Position numbers and translations under genes: made by a program. DNA of 64,000 nucleotides from Alistipes montrealensis (lineage in GTDB: Bacteria; Bacteroidota; Bacteroidia; Bacteroidales; Rikenellaceae), in assembly GCF_018362775.1 (NCBI RefSeq), contig NZ_JAGYXY010000003.1, positions 220,846 to 284,845 on the forward strand, in the 5' to 3' direction. A model generated the notes under the pieces. It saw only the letters and a list, made by a program, of their open reading frames with translations. It made no database searches and was not told the DNA's origin. Of the stretch, positions 7,168 through 13,849 are shown piece after piece; the stretch's first letter is position 1, and each line of letters opens with the position of its first letter.

Positions 7168-7910
7168 AAAACCTCACCGGAAAAACCGCCTTCGTCACGG
7201 GCGGAGCCCACGGCATCGGCCGCGGCATCGTCGAAGCGCTGCGCCTCGCAGGCGCCCGAACGGCATTCTGCGACATCAATACAGAGTTGGGCGAAGCGAC
7301 GGCCCGCGCCGCCGGAGCCGACTTCTATCCTGCCGACGTAGTCGATGCCGACGCCCTGTGCAATGCGCTGGAAGCAGCCTGCGAACGCTTCGGCGATATC
7401 GACATCCTCGTCAACAATGCCGGGATCAGCGAATTTTCACCCCTCGCGGAAACCTCCCTCGAACAGTTCGACCGCATCCTCGCGGTCAACCTGCGGCCCG
7501 TATTCGTCACGGCACAGTGGATGGCCGCACGGCGCAATACGCCCGAAGGCCGTACGCGCTACGGACGCATTATCAACATCGCCTCGACGCGCTGGCTTCA
7601 GAGCGAACCCGGCTCGGAGGGTTACGCCGCTTCGAAAGGCGGCATCGTATCGCTGACACATGCGCTGGCCCTCTCGTTTTCCGACTACAACGTCACGGTC
7701 AACTGCATCAGTCCCGGATGGATCGACAACGGGAACTTCGGCTCCATCTCCGAGCAGGACCGCCGCCAGCATCCGTCGGGACGCGTCGGGCGGCCCGCCG
7801 ACATCGCCCGCGCATGCCTGTTCCTGGCCGACCCTAAAAACGACTTCATCGACGGGCAGAACCTCGTCGTCGACGGCGGTATGACCAAGAAGATGATCTA
7901 CTGCGAATAG
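7161..7910 (+). CDS. Short-chain dehydrogenase/reductase (SDR) oxidoreductase
   Basis: A 249-residue classical SDR. Visible elements are the Rossmann cofactor motif TGGAHGIG (13-20), an acidic residue after the second strand (CDIN, D38, suggesting NAD preference), NNAG (85-88), and the catalytic triad S142, Y155, K159 in IASTRWLQ...GYAASKGG, then the C-terminal DGQNLVVDGGM. The family reduces or oxidises alcohol/ketone groups, and the substrate is not evident. The gene has no obvious ribosome site of its own and overlaps the 42-codon frame upstream. Confidence 0.88.
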   Translation: MLKNLTGKTAFVTGGAHGIGRGIVEALRLAGARTAFCDINTELGEATARAAGADFYPADVVDADALCNALEAACERFGDIDILVNNAGISEFSPLAETSLEQFDRILAVNLRPVFVTAQWMAARRNTPEGRTRYGRIINIASTRWLQSEPGSEGYAASKGGIVSLTHALALSFSDYNVTVNCISPGWIDNGNFGSISEQDRRQHPSGRVGRPADIARACLFLADPKNDFIDGQNLVVDGGMTKKMIYCE

Positions 7911-8002
7911 GCAAACACATCGAATATCCGACGATATCTCCGGCCGGACCGGCGCACGCTGCAACCAACATGCGAATCATTTGGAGGTGCGGAATTTAAT
8001 CG

Positions 8003-8010
8003 TATCTTTG
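8003..8010 (+). promoter_or_regulatory. -7 box of the GT2 gene
   Basis: TATCTTTG, 21 bp before the ATG at 8032. Confidence 0.65.
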
Positions 8011-8031
8011 TTAATCTAAATCCGGATTCGT

Positions 8032-8880
8032 ATGAAATGGTATTCGAAATACCTTCCCGTCTATGAAAAGCCCTTCGCCGAGGTCCCCGCGGATGTCGTC
8101 GCCGAAGTGCGCACAAAACTCGCCGAACGACAGTCGGACAAACCATTGGTAACCGTGTCGATCATCGCCTACAACGAAGAAAAGCGGCTGACGGCGTGCC
8201 TCTGGTCGCTCGCCGAACAGCAATGCCGTTACCCGATGGAGATCATCGGCACGGACAATATGTCGAAAGACCGCACGGCGGAGGTGTTCGAAGCCCTGGG
8301 ACTGCCGTGGAAACGCGAAACGACGCCCGGATGCGGCCATGCACGCCTTTGCGGACTGGGCCGCGCCCGCGGCAAATACCACATCAATATCGACGCCGAC
8401 ACGATGTATCCGCCGCGCTACGTCGAAACGATGGTCGAAGCGCTGGAACGCAAGGGCGTCGTAGCCGTCAGTTCGTTGTGGAGCTATATTCCCGACGCCG
8501 CACACTCGGCCCTCGGGCTTTGGTTCTACGAACTGGCCCGCGACATGCACCTGTGGCTCCAGTCGTTCAAGCGCCCCGAACTGAGCGTGCGGGGACTGGT
8601 CTTCGCCTACAACACCTCCCTGGCCCGCAAAGTCGGCATCCGCACCGACATTATCCGCGGCGAGGACGGATCGCTGGCACTCGGTCTCAAACCCTACGGC
8701 CGCATTGCCTTCGTCCGCAAACGCCGGGCACGCGCCGTAACGGGCTACGGAACCGTCTCGAAGGACGGGTCGCTGATGGACAGCTTCCGGGTGCGTGCCG
8801 TCAAGGCGTTGAAAAGCCTCGGCGGGGTCTTCACCTCGAAATCGGAATACAAGGACGAAGACGACAACCTGCTGAAATAA
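8032..8880 (+). CDS. Glycosyltransferase family 2 protein
   Basis: This 282-residue protein has a GT-A fold: the donor-binding strand TVSIIAYNEEKRL (41-53), the D in GTDNMSKDRT (75-82), the metal-binding DAD at 121-123 within NIDADTMYPPRY, and a downstream GEDGSLAL acceptor-side motif. There is no strong transmembrane segment, so it is likely cytosolic or peripheral, adding a sugar to a surface glycan or lipid. The acceptor is unknown. It is monocistronic. Its natural terminator has been split: the left half remains directly downstream at 8917-8943 and the right half lies about 30.9 kb away at 39816-39836, next to msrBA. Confidence 0.85.
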   Translation: MKWYSKYLPVYEKPFAEVPADVVAEVRTKLAERQSDKPLVTVSIIAYNEEKRLTACLWSLAEQQCRYPMEIIGTDNMSKDRTAEVFEALGLPWKRETTPGCGHARLCGLGRARGKYHINIDADTMYPPRYVETMVEALERKGVVAVSSLWSYIPDAAHSALGLWFYELARDMHLWLQSFKRPELSVRGLVFAYNTSLARKVGIRTDIIRGEDGSLALGLKPYGRIAFVRKRRARAVTGYGTVSKDGSLMDSFRVRAVKALKSLGGVFTSKSEYKDEDDNLLK

Positions 8881-8928
8881 CACATTTCCCGGAAAGAGCC
8901 GTATCCCGGCGCTAATAAAAACTCCCGA

Positions 8929-8943
8929 CCTGAAAAGGCCGGG
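8929..8943 (+). repeat. Left attachment-site repeat (attL core)
   Basis: CCTGAAAAGGCCGGG matches 39816-39830 at 13 of 15 positions; the two differing bases sit in the loop of the host terminator hairpin. Confidence 0.75.
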
Positions 8944-8950
8944 CTGTTGT

Positions 8951-9090
8951 AGGTAACGGACTATGCAGAAAAGAGTAAATATCTTGTTTTCAGATATTTA
9001 ATTCTCTGTTCTGCATGTGCTCCGAGCAATAGAATTGCAAAATCGGGCAGGTTTAACGGTGAGTTGTGTTACTTATCCGTTACCTGCCCG
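8951..9090. repeat. Inverted CGTTACCT motifs and hairpin upstream of the integrase gene
   Basis: AGGTAACGGA at 8951-8960 is the inverse of TCCGTTACCT at 9076-9085. The latter also pairs in a hairpin with CGGGCAGG...AACGG at 9044-9059. CGTTACCT recurs twice at the right end (39734, 39745). These are candidate integrase arm-type sites. Confidence 0.5.
8963..9016. repeat. Long hairpin at the island left end
   Basis: ATGCAGAAAAGAG (8963-8975) pairs with CTCTGTTCTGCAT (9004-9016) with one mismatch. Inside it AAATATCT (8977-8984) pairs perfectly with AGATATTT (8992-8999). It lies between attL and the integrase gene. Confidence 0.7.
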
Positions 9091-9200
9091 AAATGCTTTT
9101 ATTTGCATTTAAGACAGTCGTTTTCAGTGTGTTGCATCGAATTTCCGCATAACAAATAACTTGACTAAACGTTTAACCAATCCTCAAAGTTCAAGTTATT

Positions 9201-10430
9201 ATGCAACGCAGTACTTTCAAAGTCCTTTTCTACGTGAAAAGGCAGTCGGAGAAATCGGGTCAGGTTCCCGTTATGGGCCGTATCACCATTAACGGTACGA
9301 TGTCGCAGTTCAGCTGCAAACTCTCGGTTCGTTCTTCTCTCTGGGATGCCAAAGCGAACAAAGCCTCCGGCAAAAGCCTCGAATCGCAACGCATCAACGA
9401 AAAGCTGGAAAATATCAAGACCAATATCGGCAAACAGTATCAACGCCTTTGCGACCGTGATTCGTATGTCACGGCCGAAAAGGTTCGCAACGCCTTCCTC
9501 GGTATGGGGGATGATTGCCGTCTTTTGTTACAGACCTTCGACGAATACCTTACGGGGTTCCTCAAACGTGTCGGTAAGGATCGCGCTTATTCCACCTATG
9601 AGGATTACTGTCTGCGTCGCAGGCGTCTTGCCGCTTTCCTCGAATACGAATACCACGTCAAAGACATTGCGTTCAAAGAGCTGAAACGGGAGTTTATCGA
9701 AAAGTTCGTCGTTTACCTCTCCACGGTAAAGGGTCTTGCTTCCGGGACGATCTGTGCCGGGGTCAAGAAATTGCGTCTGATGACCTATACAGCGTATAAG
9801 AACGGCTGGATTGCCGTCGATCCTTTCGCCGGGTTCCATGTCAGGCCCCAATACGCCGAACGGCGCTATTTGTCCGCTTCGGAACTGCAGGCCGTGATGG
9901 ACGTCGAACTTCCCAACTACCGAACGGGCATCAACCGGGATGTCTTCGTCTTCTGCGCCTTTACGGGTCTGAGCCATTCGGACGTTGCAAAGCTGACCCA
10001 TGCCGATATTCACACGGACGACAACGGGGATCGTTGGATTATCGACAAGCGGCAAAAGACAGGTACGCAGTTCCGGGTCAAACTCCTTCCCGTTGCCGAA
10101 ATGATCTACGACCGTTATAAAGACCTGCATCTGGAAGGTAATAAAGTCTTTCCGATCAAACGCTACTATAAGACGATGAACATGTCGTTACGTCATGTCG
10201 CCAAACACGCCGGATTACCGTTCAACCCGACGATGCACATGGCGCGGCATACCTTCGCCACGACGGTTACGCTCTCGCAAGGCGTACCTCTGGAAACAGT
10301 CAGCAAGATGCTGGGACATAAACATATCACCACGACCCAAATCTACGCCCAAATTACCAATGACAAGATCGGCCGGGATATGGCGGCGTTGAGCGAGAAA
10401 CTCAATGGTGTCTTCAAAGTCGCACAGTAA
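9201..10430 (+). CDS. Tyrosine recombinase, integrase of the island
   Basis: A 409-residue integrase of the Bacteroides type. An N-terminal Arm-DNA-binding region (1-90) and a SAM-like core-binding domain (about 105-205) precede the catalytic domain. Catalytic positions are S258 in FTGLSHSDVAKLT, where most family members have Arg, K286, H346 and R349 in HMARHTFA, H373 in LGHKHITTTQIY and the nucleophile Y382. Replacement of the first Arg by Ser is also known in IntDOT of CTnDOT, so the enzyme is probably active. Being next to attL and transcribed inward, it is the natural candidate for the enzyme that integrated the island. Confidence 0.93.
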   Translation: MQRSTFKVLFYVKRQSEKSGQVPVMGRITINGTMSQFSCKLSVRSSLWDAKANKASGKSLESQRINEKLENIKTNIGKQYQRLCDRDSYVTAEKVRNAFLGMGDDCRLLLQTFDEYLTGFLKRVGKDRAYSTYEDYCLRRRRLAAFLEYEYHVKDIAFKELKREFIEKFVVYLSTVKGLASGTICAGVKKLRLMTYTAYKNGWIAVDPFAGFHVRPQYAERRYLSASELQAVMDVELPNYRTGINRDVFVFCAFTGLSHSDVAKLTHADIHTDDNGDRWIIDKRQKTGTQFRVKLLPVAEMIYDRYKDLHLEGNKVFPIKRYYKTMNMSLRHVAKHAGLPFNPTMHMARHTFATTVTLSQGVPLETVSKMLGHKHITTTQIYAQITNDKIGRDMAALSEKLNGVFKVAQ

Positions 10431-10470
10431 TCTAATATTCATGTAATTTTCCGCCGGCAGGGAATTTATC

Positions 10471-10541
10471 GCCGGAGATGAAAATATGCAAGGCCATGCG
10501 AATCGCCCGAGGGGCGAGCCTTGCATATTTCCATCTCCGGC
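10471..10541. repeat. Large inverted repeat downstream of the integrase gene
   Basis: Arms at 10471-10494 and 10518-10541 are 24 bases each with 23 matches (single mismatch at 10481/10531). The loop holds a second perfect hairpin, TCGCCC-GAG-GGGCGA. No T-tract follows, so a simple terminator is not the obvious explanation. The rest of 10431-10657 holds nothing I recognise. Confidence 0.8.
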
Positions 10542-10657
10542 ATTTTGCTAAACGCTACCGTCGGAAAAGGCGGCTTTCTGCGCCCCGGACGCTACCCACA
10601 GGCTATTGACTCTACGACACGTATATCAGAAACCCAAAGTAATCGGTCATTGTCTGT

Positions 10658-11176
10658 TTAAAATGGTCGTCTGTTATTCTTTTTCTCATGGAGATAGTTT
10701 AACTCGTCACGGTAAATTCCGATTACAAAGCGCAGCATATTGTCGACCAAGGCCGTTAATCTTGTATTATCATCTCCCAGCAGGTGGAGTATTTCCGATA
10801 CTTTGTGCTTGGTTTGGGCGCTGACATAGATCGCCGAACGGTTACGGCAATCCACCGGTGCGAAGAAGGTGCGTTTGAAGTCCGGCAGCGCGAGCTTTTT
10901 ACGACGAAAGCCGGCAGGCTCCTTTCCAGTAGTCGTTTGGGTGTCGACATCTGTTTTTTCAGCAGTCGATACTGGTGCTTCGGATGGAGTTTCCGAGGTG
11001 TTTGCCTCGGAAGCGTCCGTATCTTCCTCTTCCGGTTCGGGAATCCTGCGGACGACTTTCGAGTCCAAAGGAGCTTGTCCGGCGATCATCTGACGCATCA
11101 GTTCCTCGTCGACTTCGATACGGGGATGCTTAGAAGGATTGGGTGCGGGTTTGTCTTTTTCTTTTAATGAATACAT
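10658..11176 (-). CDS. DUF3408 domain-containing protein (conjugative/mobilisable element protein)
   Basis: A 172-residue protein. The N-terminal half is charged and low-complexity (EPEEEDTDASEANTSETPSE region), while the C-terminal half (about 105-170) has the DUF3408 pattern: AIYVSAQTKHKVSEILHLLG, then LTALVDNMLRFVIGIYRDEL. DUF3408 proteins are encoded near mobilisation genes of Bacteroides conjugative and mobilisable transposons and are thought to bind DNA or help transfer. The gene is divergent from mobA at 11843. Its first 120 bases or so are duplicated upstream as a broken copy at 11265-11389. Confidence 0.8.
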   Translation of the reverse strand: MYSLKEKDKPAPNPSKHPRIEVDEELMRQMIAGQAPLDSKVVRRIPEPEEEDTDASEANTSETPSEAPVSTAEKTDVDTQTTTGKEPAGFRRKKLALPDFKRTFFAPVDCRNRSAIYVSAQTKHKVSEILHLLGDDNTRLTALVDNMLRFVIGIYRDELNYLHEKKNNRRPF

Positions 11177-11477
11177 GGTGTAACGTTTTTGAGATTGATT
11201 GTTAGCTATATGGTCGTAAAGCGTGTATGTTTGCTTCGTTGGATTAAACCATTCAAAATACCATTATTGACTTTCGAATCCATAGGAACCCTCTGGCGAT
11301 CATCGGATGCATCAGTTCCTCGTCGACTTCGATACGGGACGCTTTGAAGGTTTTGGTGCGAGTTTGTCTTTTTCTTTGAATGAATCCATGGTGTAACGTT
11401 TTTGAAATTGATTGTTCGTTTTGCAGTCGTAAAGCATGTATGTTTGGTTTTATGTTTTAAACCATTCAAAATACCGT
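11052..11477. repeat. Tandem duplication (period 213 bp) of the DUF3408 5' region
   Basis: Segments 11052-11264 and 11265-11477 align along their length with scattered substitutions. Shared landmarks are the ATG regions (11174-11176 and 11387-11389) and ATTCAAAATACC (11251 and 11464), all 213 bp apart. Confidence 0.8.
11265..11389 (-). pseudogene. Broken duplicate of the DUF3408 gene start
   Basis: The copy begins MDSFKEKDKLAPKPSKRP, matching MYSLKEKDKPAPNPSKHP of the intact gene. It then loses one base (CATCCCCGTATC versus CGTCCCGTATC) and shifts frame to an early stop. It is N-terminal sequence only. Confidence 0.75.
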
Positions 11478-11630
11478 TTTCTGTTTCATGCGGTTTATAT
11501 CGGGATAATGAACGGAATAAGAAAACCGACCTTTCATGCTGCAAGATACAACCGACTGAAATACCTCGGTTCCGATGTCCGCTCCAGACCGCTCCAGTCC
11601 GCACCGAGGGTTTGTTTTGGCGCCCGCACG

Positions 11631-11842
11631 GTTGTAATATTGCACCGGGAAAGACCCGCCCTCGGAGGCCGTAGCGGAGGCTTTTCAAAGTTTTTACAAA
11701 AAATTTTCCGCCGCGGATTTTTGTTTTCGCCAGGAAACAGCGAGCTGTACCTTTGTCCGACAAATTGGCATTTGTCCGACAAAGGTGCTCGCTCTGCGAG
11801 GCCGGGGTCGCTCCCCAGTCGCGGCCCTTTTTTAAGCTATCT
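11631..11842 (+). promoter_or_regulatory. Candidate oriT/mob control region of module 1
   Basis: This stretch contains GTAATATTGCACC at 11634-11646, which recurs at 27513-27525 in front of the second mobA gene together with more loosely conserved flanks. It also holds a hairpin GGGG-TCGC-TCCCC near 11805-11816 and the promoter with dyads described separately. Its position before mob genes suggests oriT. The nick site is not identified. Confidence 0.5.
11749..11784 (+). promoter_or_regulatory. mobA promoter overlapped by two TTTGTCCGACAAA dyads
   Basis: TACCTTTG (11749-11756) is a -7 box. The 13-base dyad TTTGTCCGACAAA starts inside it at 11753 and is repeated at 11772, 19 bp on, so a dimeric repressor could occlude the promoter of mobA. 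Confidence 0.6.
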
Positions 11843-12265
11843 ATGGATACCAACCGAAAACAGACAAACAGAAATGCCCGGAAGCCTGAAACTGCGAGTT
11901 ATAAGTACTCTTTCCGGCTTAATGAAGAGCAGAACATTCGCTTCAATGAACTGCTTTGCAAAGCCGGATTGGAACACAACCGCAGCCGTTTTATCGTCAA
12001 ACGTATCTTCGGCGAGGAGTTCGTCGTCATCAGACGCGACCCTTCCAAAGTGCAGTTTGTCGCCCGACTAAACGACTTTTATTTCCAATTTCAAAAGTTG
12101 GGAAATAACTACAACCAGATTGTAAAGGTCATCAATGCGCACTTCTCCAACGTCGCGATCCCGCATCAGATCGCTATGCTGGAGCAGCGAACCCGCGAGC
12201 TGAAGGCTCTCAGTATCGAGATTCTGAACCTCGCAAAACAAGCTAAGGAGTGGTTGCGAATATAA
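11843..12265 (+). CDS. Mobilisation accessory protein (MobA/MobC-like, relaxosome)
   Basis: A 140-residue basic protein, MDTNRKQTNRNARKPETASY..., with a predicted N-terminal DNA-binding region (YKYSFRLNEEQNIRFNELLCKAGL, followed by NRSRFIVKRIFGE) and the typical C-terminal LNDFYFQFQKLGNNYNQIVK block of Bacteroides mobilisation proteins that sit before a relaxase gene. Such proteins bind oriT and help the relaxase. The ATG at 11843 is chosen over an in-frame ATG at 11753 because the latter lies inside the promoter dyad. Its last codons overlap the GTG start of the relaxase remnant at 12250, the usual coupled arrangement. Confidence 0.8.
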   Translation: MDTNRKQTNRNARKPETASYKYSFRLNEEQNIRFNELLCKAGLEHNRSRFIVKRIFGEEFVVIRRDPSKVQFVARLNDFYFQFQKLGNNYNQIVKVINAHFSNVAIPHQIAMLEQRTRELKALSIEILNLAKQAKEWLRI

Positions 12266-12351
12266 GATCGGGTTCCTCGCCCGGCGGTGCTTTGCGCTAT
12301 AACAAGGAGAAGATAGATAAAGGCGAGGCCGAACACGACGGCGACAATTAG
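12250..12351 (+). pseudogene. Relaxase N-terminal remnant (MobB-like)
   Basis: A GTG-initiated frame reads ANIRSGSSPGGALRYNKEK followed by IDKGEAE, then leaves the family and stops at 12349-12351. SS.GGAL.YN..K..KG.A is the characteristic start of Bacteroides MOBP-type relaxases. The histidine motif and the rest of the protein are absent downstream, so the gene was truncated after about 28 codons, probably when the fimbrial cargo was joined here. Confidence 0.75.
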
Positions 12352-12757
12352 CGTCTGTCGGCTATTGTCACATTTTCAAATGGGAGTAGGGTATCTGATG
12401 CTCTCCGAGCTGGCATCCCTCTGCCTGACGTTCAGAATGACCGTCGAACAGGATTCATGCATTTTCGGATAGATTGTCCGGGACTTCCTGGCGGACTACG
12501 AATAATTCAATTTCTCAAAGTATTCCAGTTATGACCCGATATAAAGACACAACTTTCCGACTTGCGAAGGATCTGGAAGAAGCACTCGACGACGAACGTT
12601 ATAAGATTTCCACTCAAAATATTTGGCGGCACGAATCCCGTCGGTCATCATGGCCGTTTCTCGACATTATCTCCGGAGATAGAAAAAATATCGGAACTGT
12701 TTCGGCCGTCGATAGCGATCGCTCGTTATACGCACAAGTCTTTCGGTTTTTCCCATG
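12352..12757. other. Unassigned spacer between relaxase remnant and fimbrial operon end
   Basis: About 400 bp without a convincing gene. A short frame from 12531 (MTRYKDTTFRLAKDLEEAL...) and an overlapping frame around 12617-12757 look protein-like but carry no start, full length or recognisable domain. They may be pieces of degraded genes. Confidence 0.4.
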
Positions 12758-13663
12758 TCAGTTACATTGTTCTGCAAGCCATGCTTCGATCTGTTTGGGA
12801 AAAGCGTCCTTGAGAATAACTTTCTTGTCTGCATCGAGCAGATAGAGCGTCGGCATGGCCTTCAAGTCGTAAACCTCTTCGCGCGTGAGGCGTTGCCCCT
12901 CGTCGCAGCCGTTAATCCAACCGTCGGGAAGTGTCGAACTCTGCCACGAGGGCGTTCTGCCTTCCACGCAGACGGACAGGAGCGCCAACTGTCCGGTTTT
13001 CAACAATGAATTTATCGTTTCCGACGCTGTGAGAAACTCCTTTACGCGGCGGCAGTCCCCGCAGTCGGGATCGTTGAAATACAGCAACGTGTATTCCGCC
13101 TCGATCTTCGAGAGCCGTCCCCGGCTGCCGTTACGGAGCAGATAGTCGAAATCGGCTGCCGTATCTCCCGGACGGTTCCTCAGAACCATCTTCAGCAGGT
13201 GACGGGGCCTGATTTTATCCGTATCGTCCATCGTGGGCTGGGCGACGAGGGTTCGCAGCACGAGGATGTACAGATCTTCGTTGCGCATCGGCGAATTGGG
13301 CTCGTAGAGGTATTTGTCGGAAAGCGAAATGAAATGGTAAAGCATCTCCTTTTCTGCCGCGGCACGCCGGAAAAGCGTATCTACAGCCTCCTGTGCCCTG
13401 TCGGTATAGGGCAGTATCCCGAGAAAATCGGCGAACGCCTGTTCTGTGATCTCCGGCATGTCGATCAGCGCGGTATCTGTGAAGTCGAAATGATCCCAAT
13501 AATGTATGGCCAGATAGGCTGCTCGTTCCTGGGGTACGACCAGAACGGACGGTATTTCCGGCAGTCGGAAAGCCTTGGGCTCTTTCCGATTCTGGGCACA
13601 AGAGCTGAATATGATCCCCAAGGTGAAAAGGGATGTGATGAAAGTGGGTAAAAGGTTTTTCAT
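12758..13663 (-). CDS. DUF5106 domain lipoprotein with thioredoxin-like domain
   Basis: A 301-residue protein beginning MKNLLPTFITSLFTLGIIFSSC. SSC is a lipobox, so a lipid-anchored envelope protein is expected. The middle (about 40-170) follows the DUF5106 pattern (YLAIHYWDHFDFTDTALID...). The C-terminal part is thioredoxin-like, with LLYFNDPDCGDCRRVKEFL containing a CxxC redox pair and the cis-Pro region MPTLYLLDADKKV. DUF5106 proteins are common in Bacteroidales. A role in periplasmic thiol redox chemistry is inference. It lies downstream of the fimbrial tip gene behind a hairpin with a T-tract, so it may be expressed partly separately. Confidence 0.75.
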   Translation of the reverse strand: MKNLLPTFITSLFTLGIIFSSCAQNRKEPKAFRLPEIPSVLVVPQERAAYLAIHYWDHFDFTDTALIDMPEITEQAFADFLGILPYTDRAQEAVDTLFRRAAAEKEMLYHFISLSDKYLYEPNSPMRNEDLYILVLRTLVAQPTMDDTDKIRPRHLLKMVLRNRPGDTAADFDYLLRNGSRGRLSKIEAEYTLLYFNDPDCGDCRRVKEFLTASETINSLLKTGQLALLSVCVEGRTPSWQSSTLPDGWINGCDEGQRLTREEVYDLKAMPTLYLLDADKKVILKDAFPKQIEAWLAEQCN

Positions 13664-13685
13664 GCCATGTCGCAATTATTCCTCA

Positions 13686-13712
13686 AAAACTCCGGATGTG
13701 AAAACATCCGGA
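13686..13712 (-). terminator. Terminator between the fimbrial operon and the DUF5106 gene
   Basis: TCCGGATGT-GAAA-ACATCCGGA (13691-13712), a perfect 9-bp stem with a GAAA loop on plus, followed on the minus strand by GTTTTTG. Confidence 0.65.
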
Positions 13713-13774
13713 ATGACCGCTTCCGGGGCACGGAACTTTGTCCGGACAGCTTCTTCCGTCCCTTCCATTGCCTG

Positions 13775-13808
13775 CCCCCTGTTCCGTAGTCGTTTTCGGA
13801 ACAGGGGG
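13775..13808. repeat. Strong hairpin after the fimbrial tip gene
   Basis: CCCCCTGTTCCG pairs perfectly with CGGAACAGGGGG around a 10-base loop. No T-run follows on either strand, so it may be an RNA-stabilising or weak terminator structure. Confidence 0.55.
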
Positions 13809-13849
13809 CGCACGGTGAGGGGAATGTTAGATCGGGATTTGACTGTGAA

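Noticed and set aside
11206..11853. A 215-residue minus-strand open frame over the mob module 1 leader
   Set aside because: Its repeated peptide segments come from the 213-bp DNA duplication, and it covers the mobA promoter and dyads.
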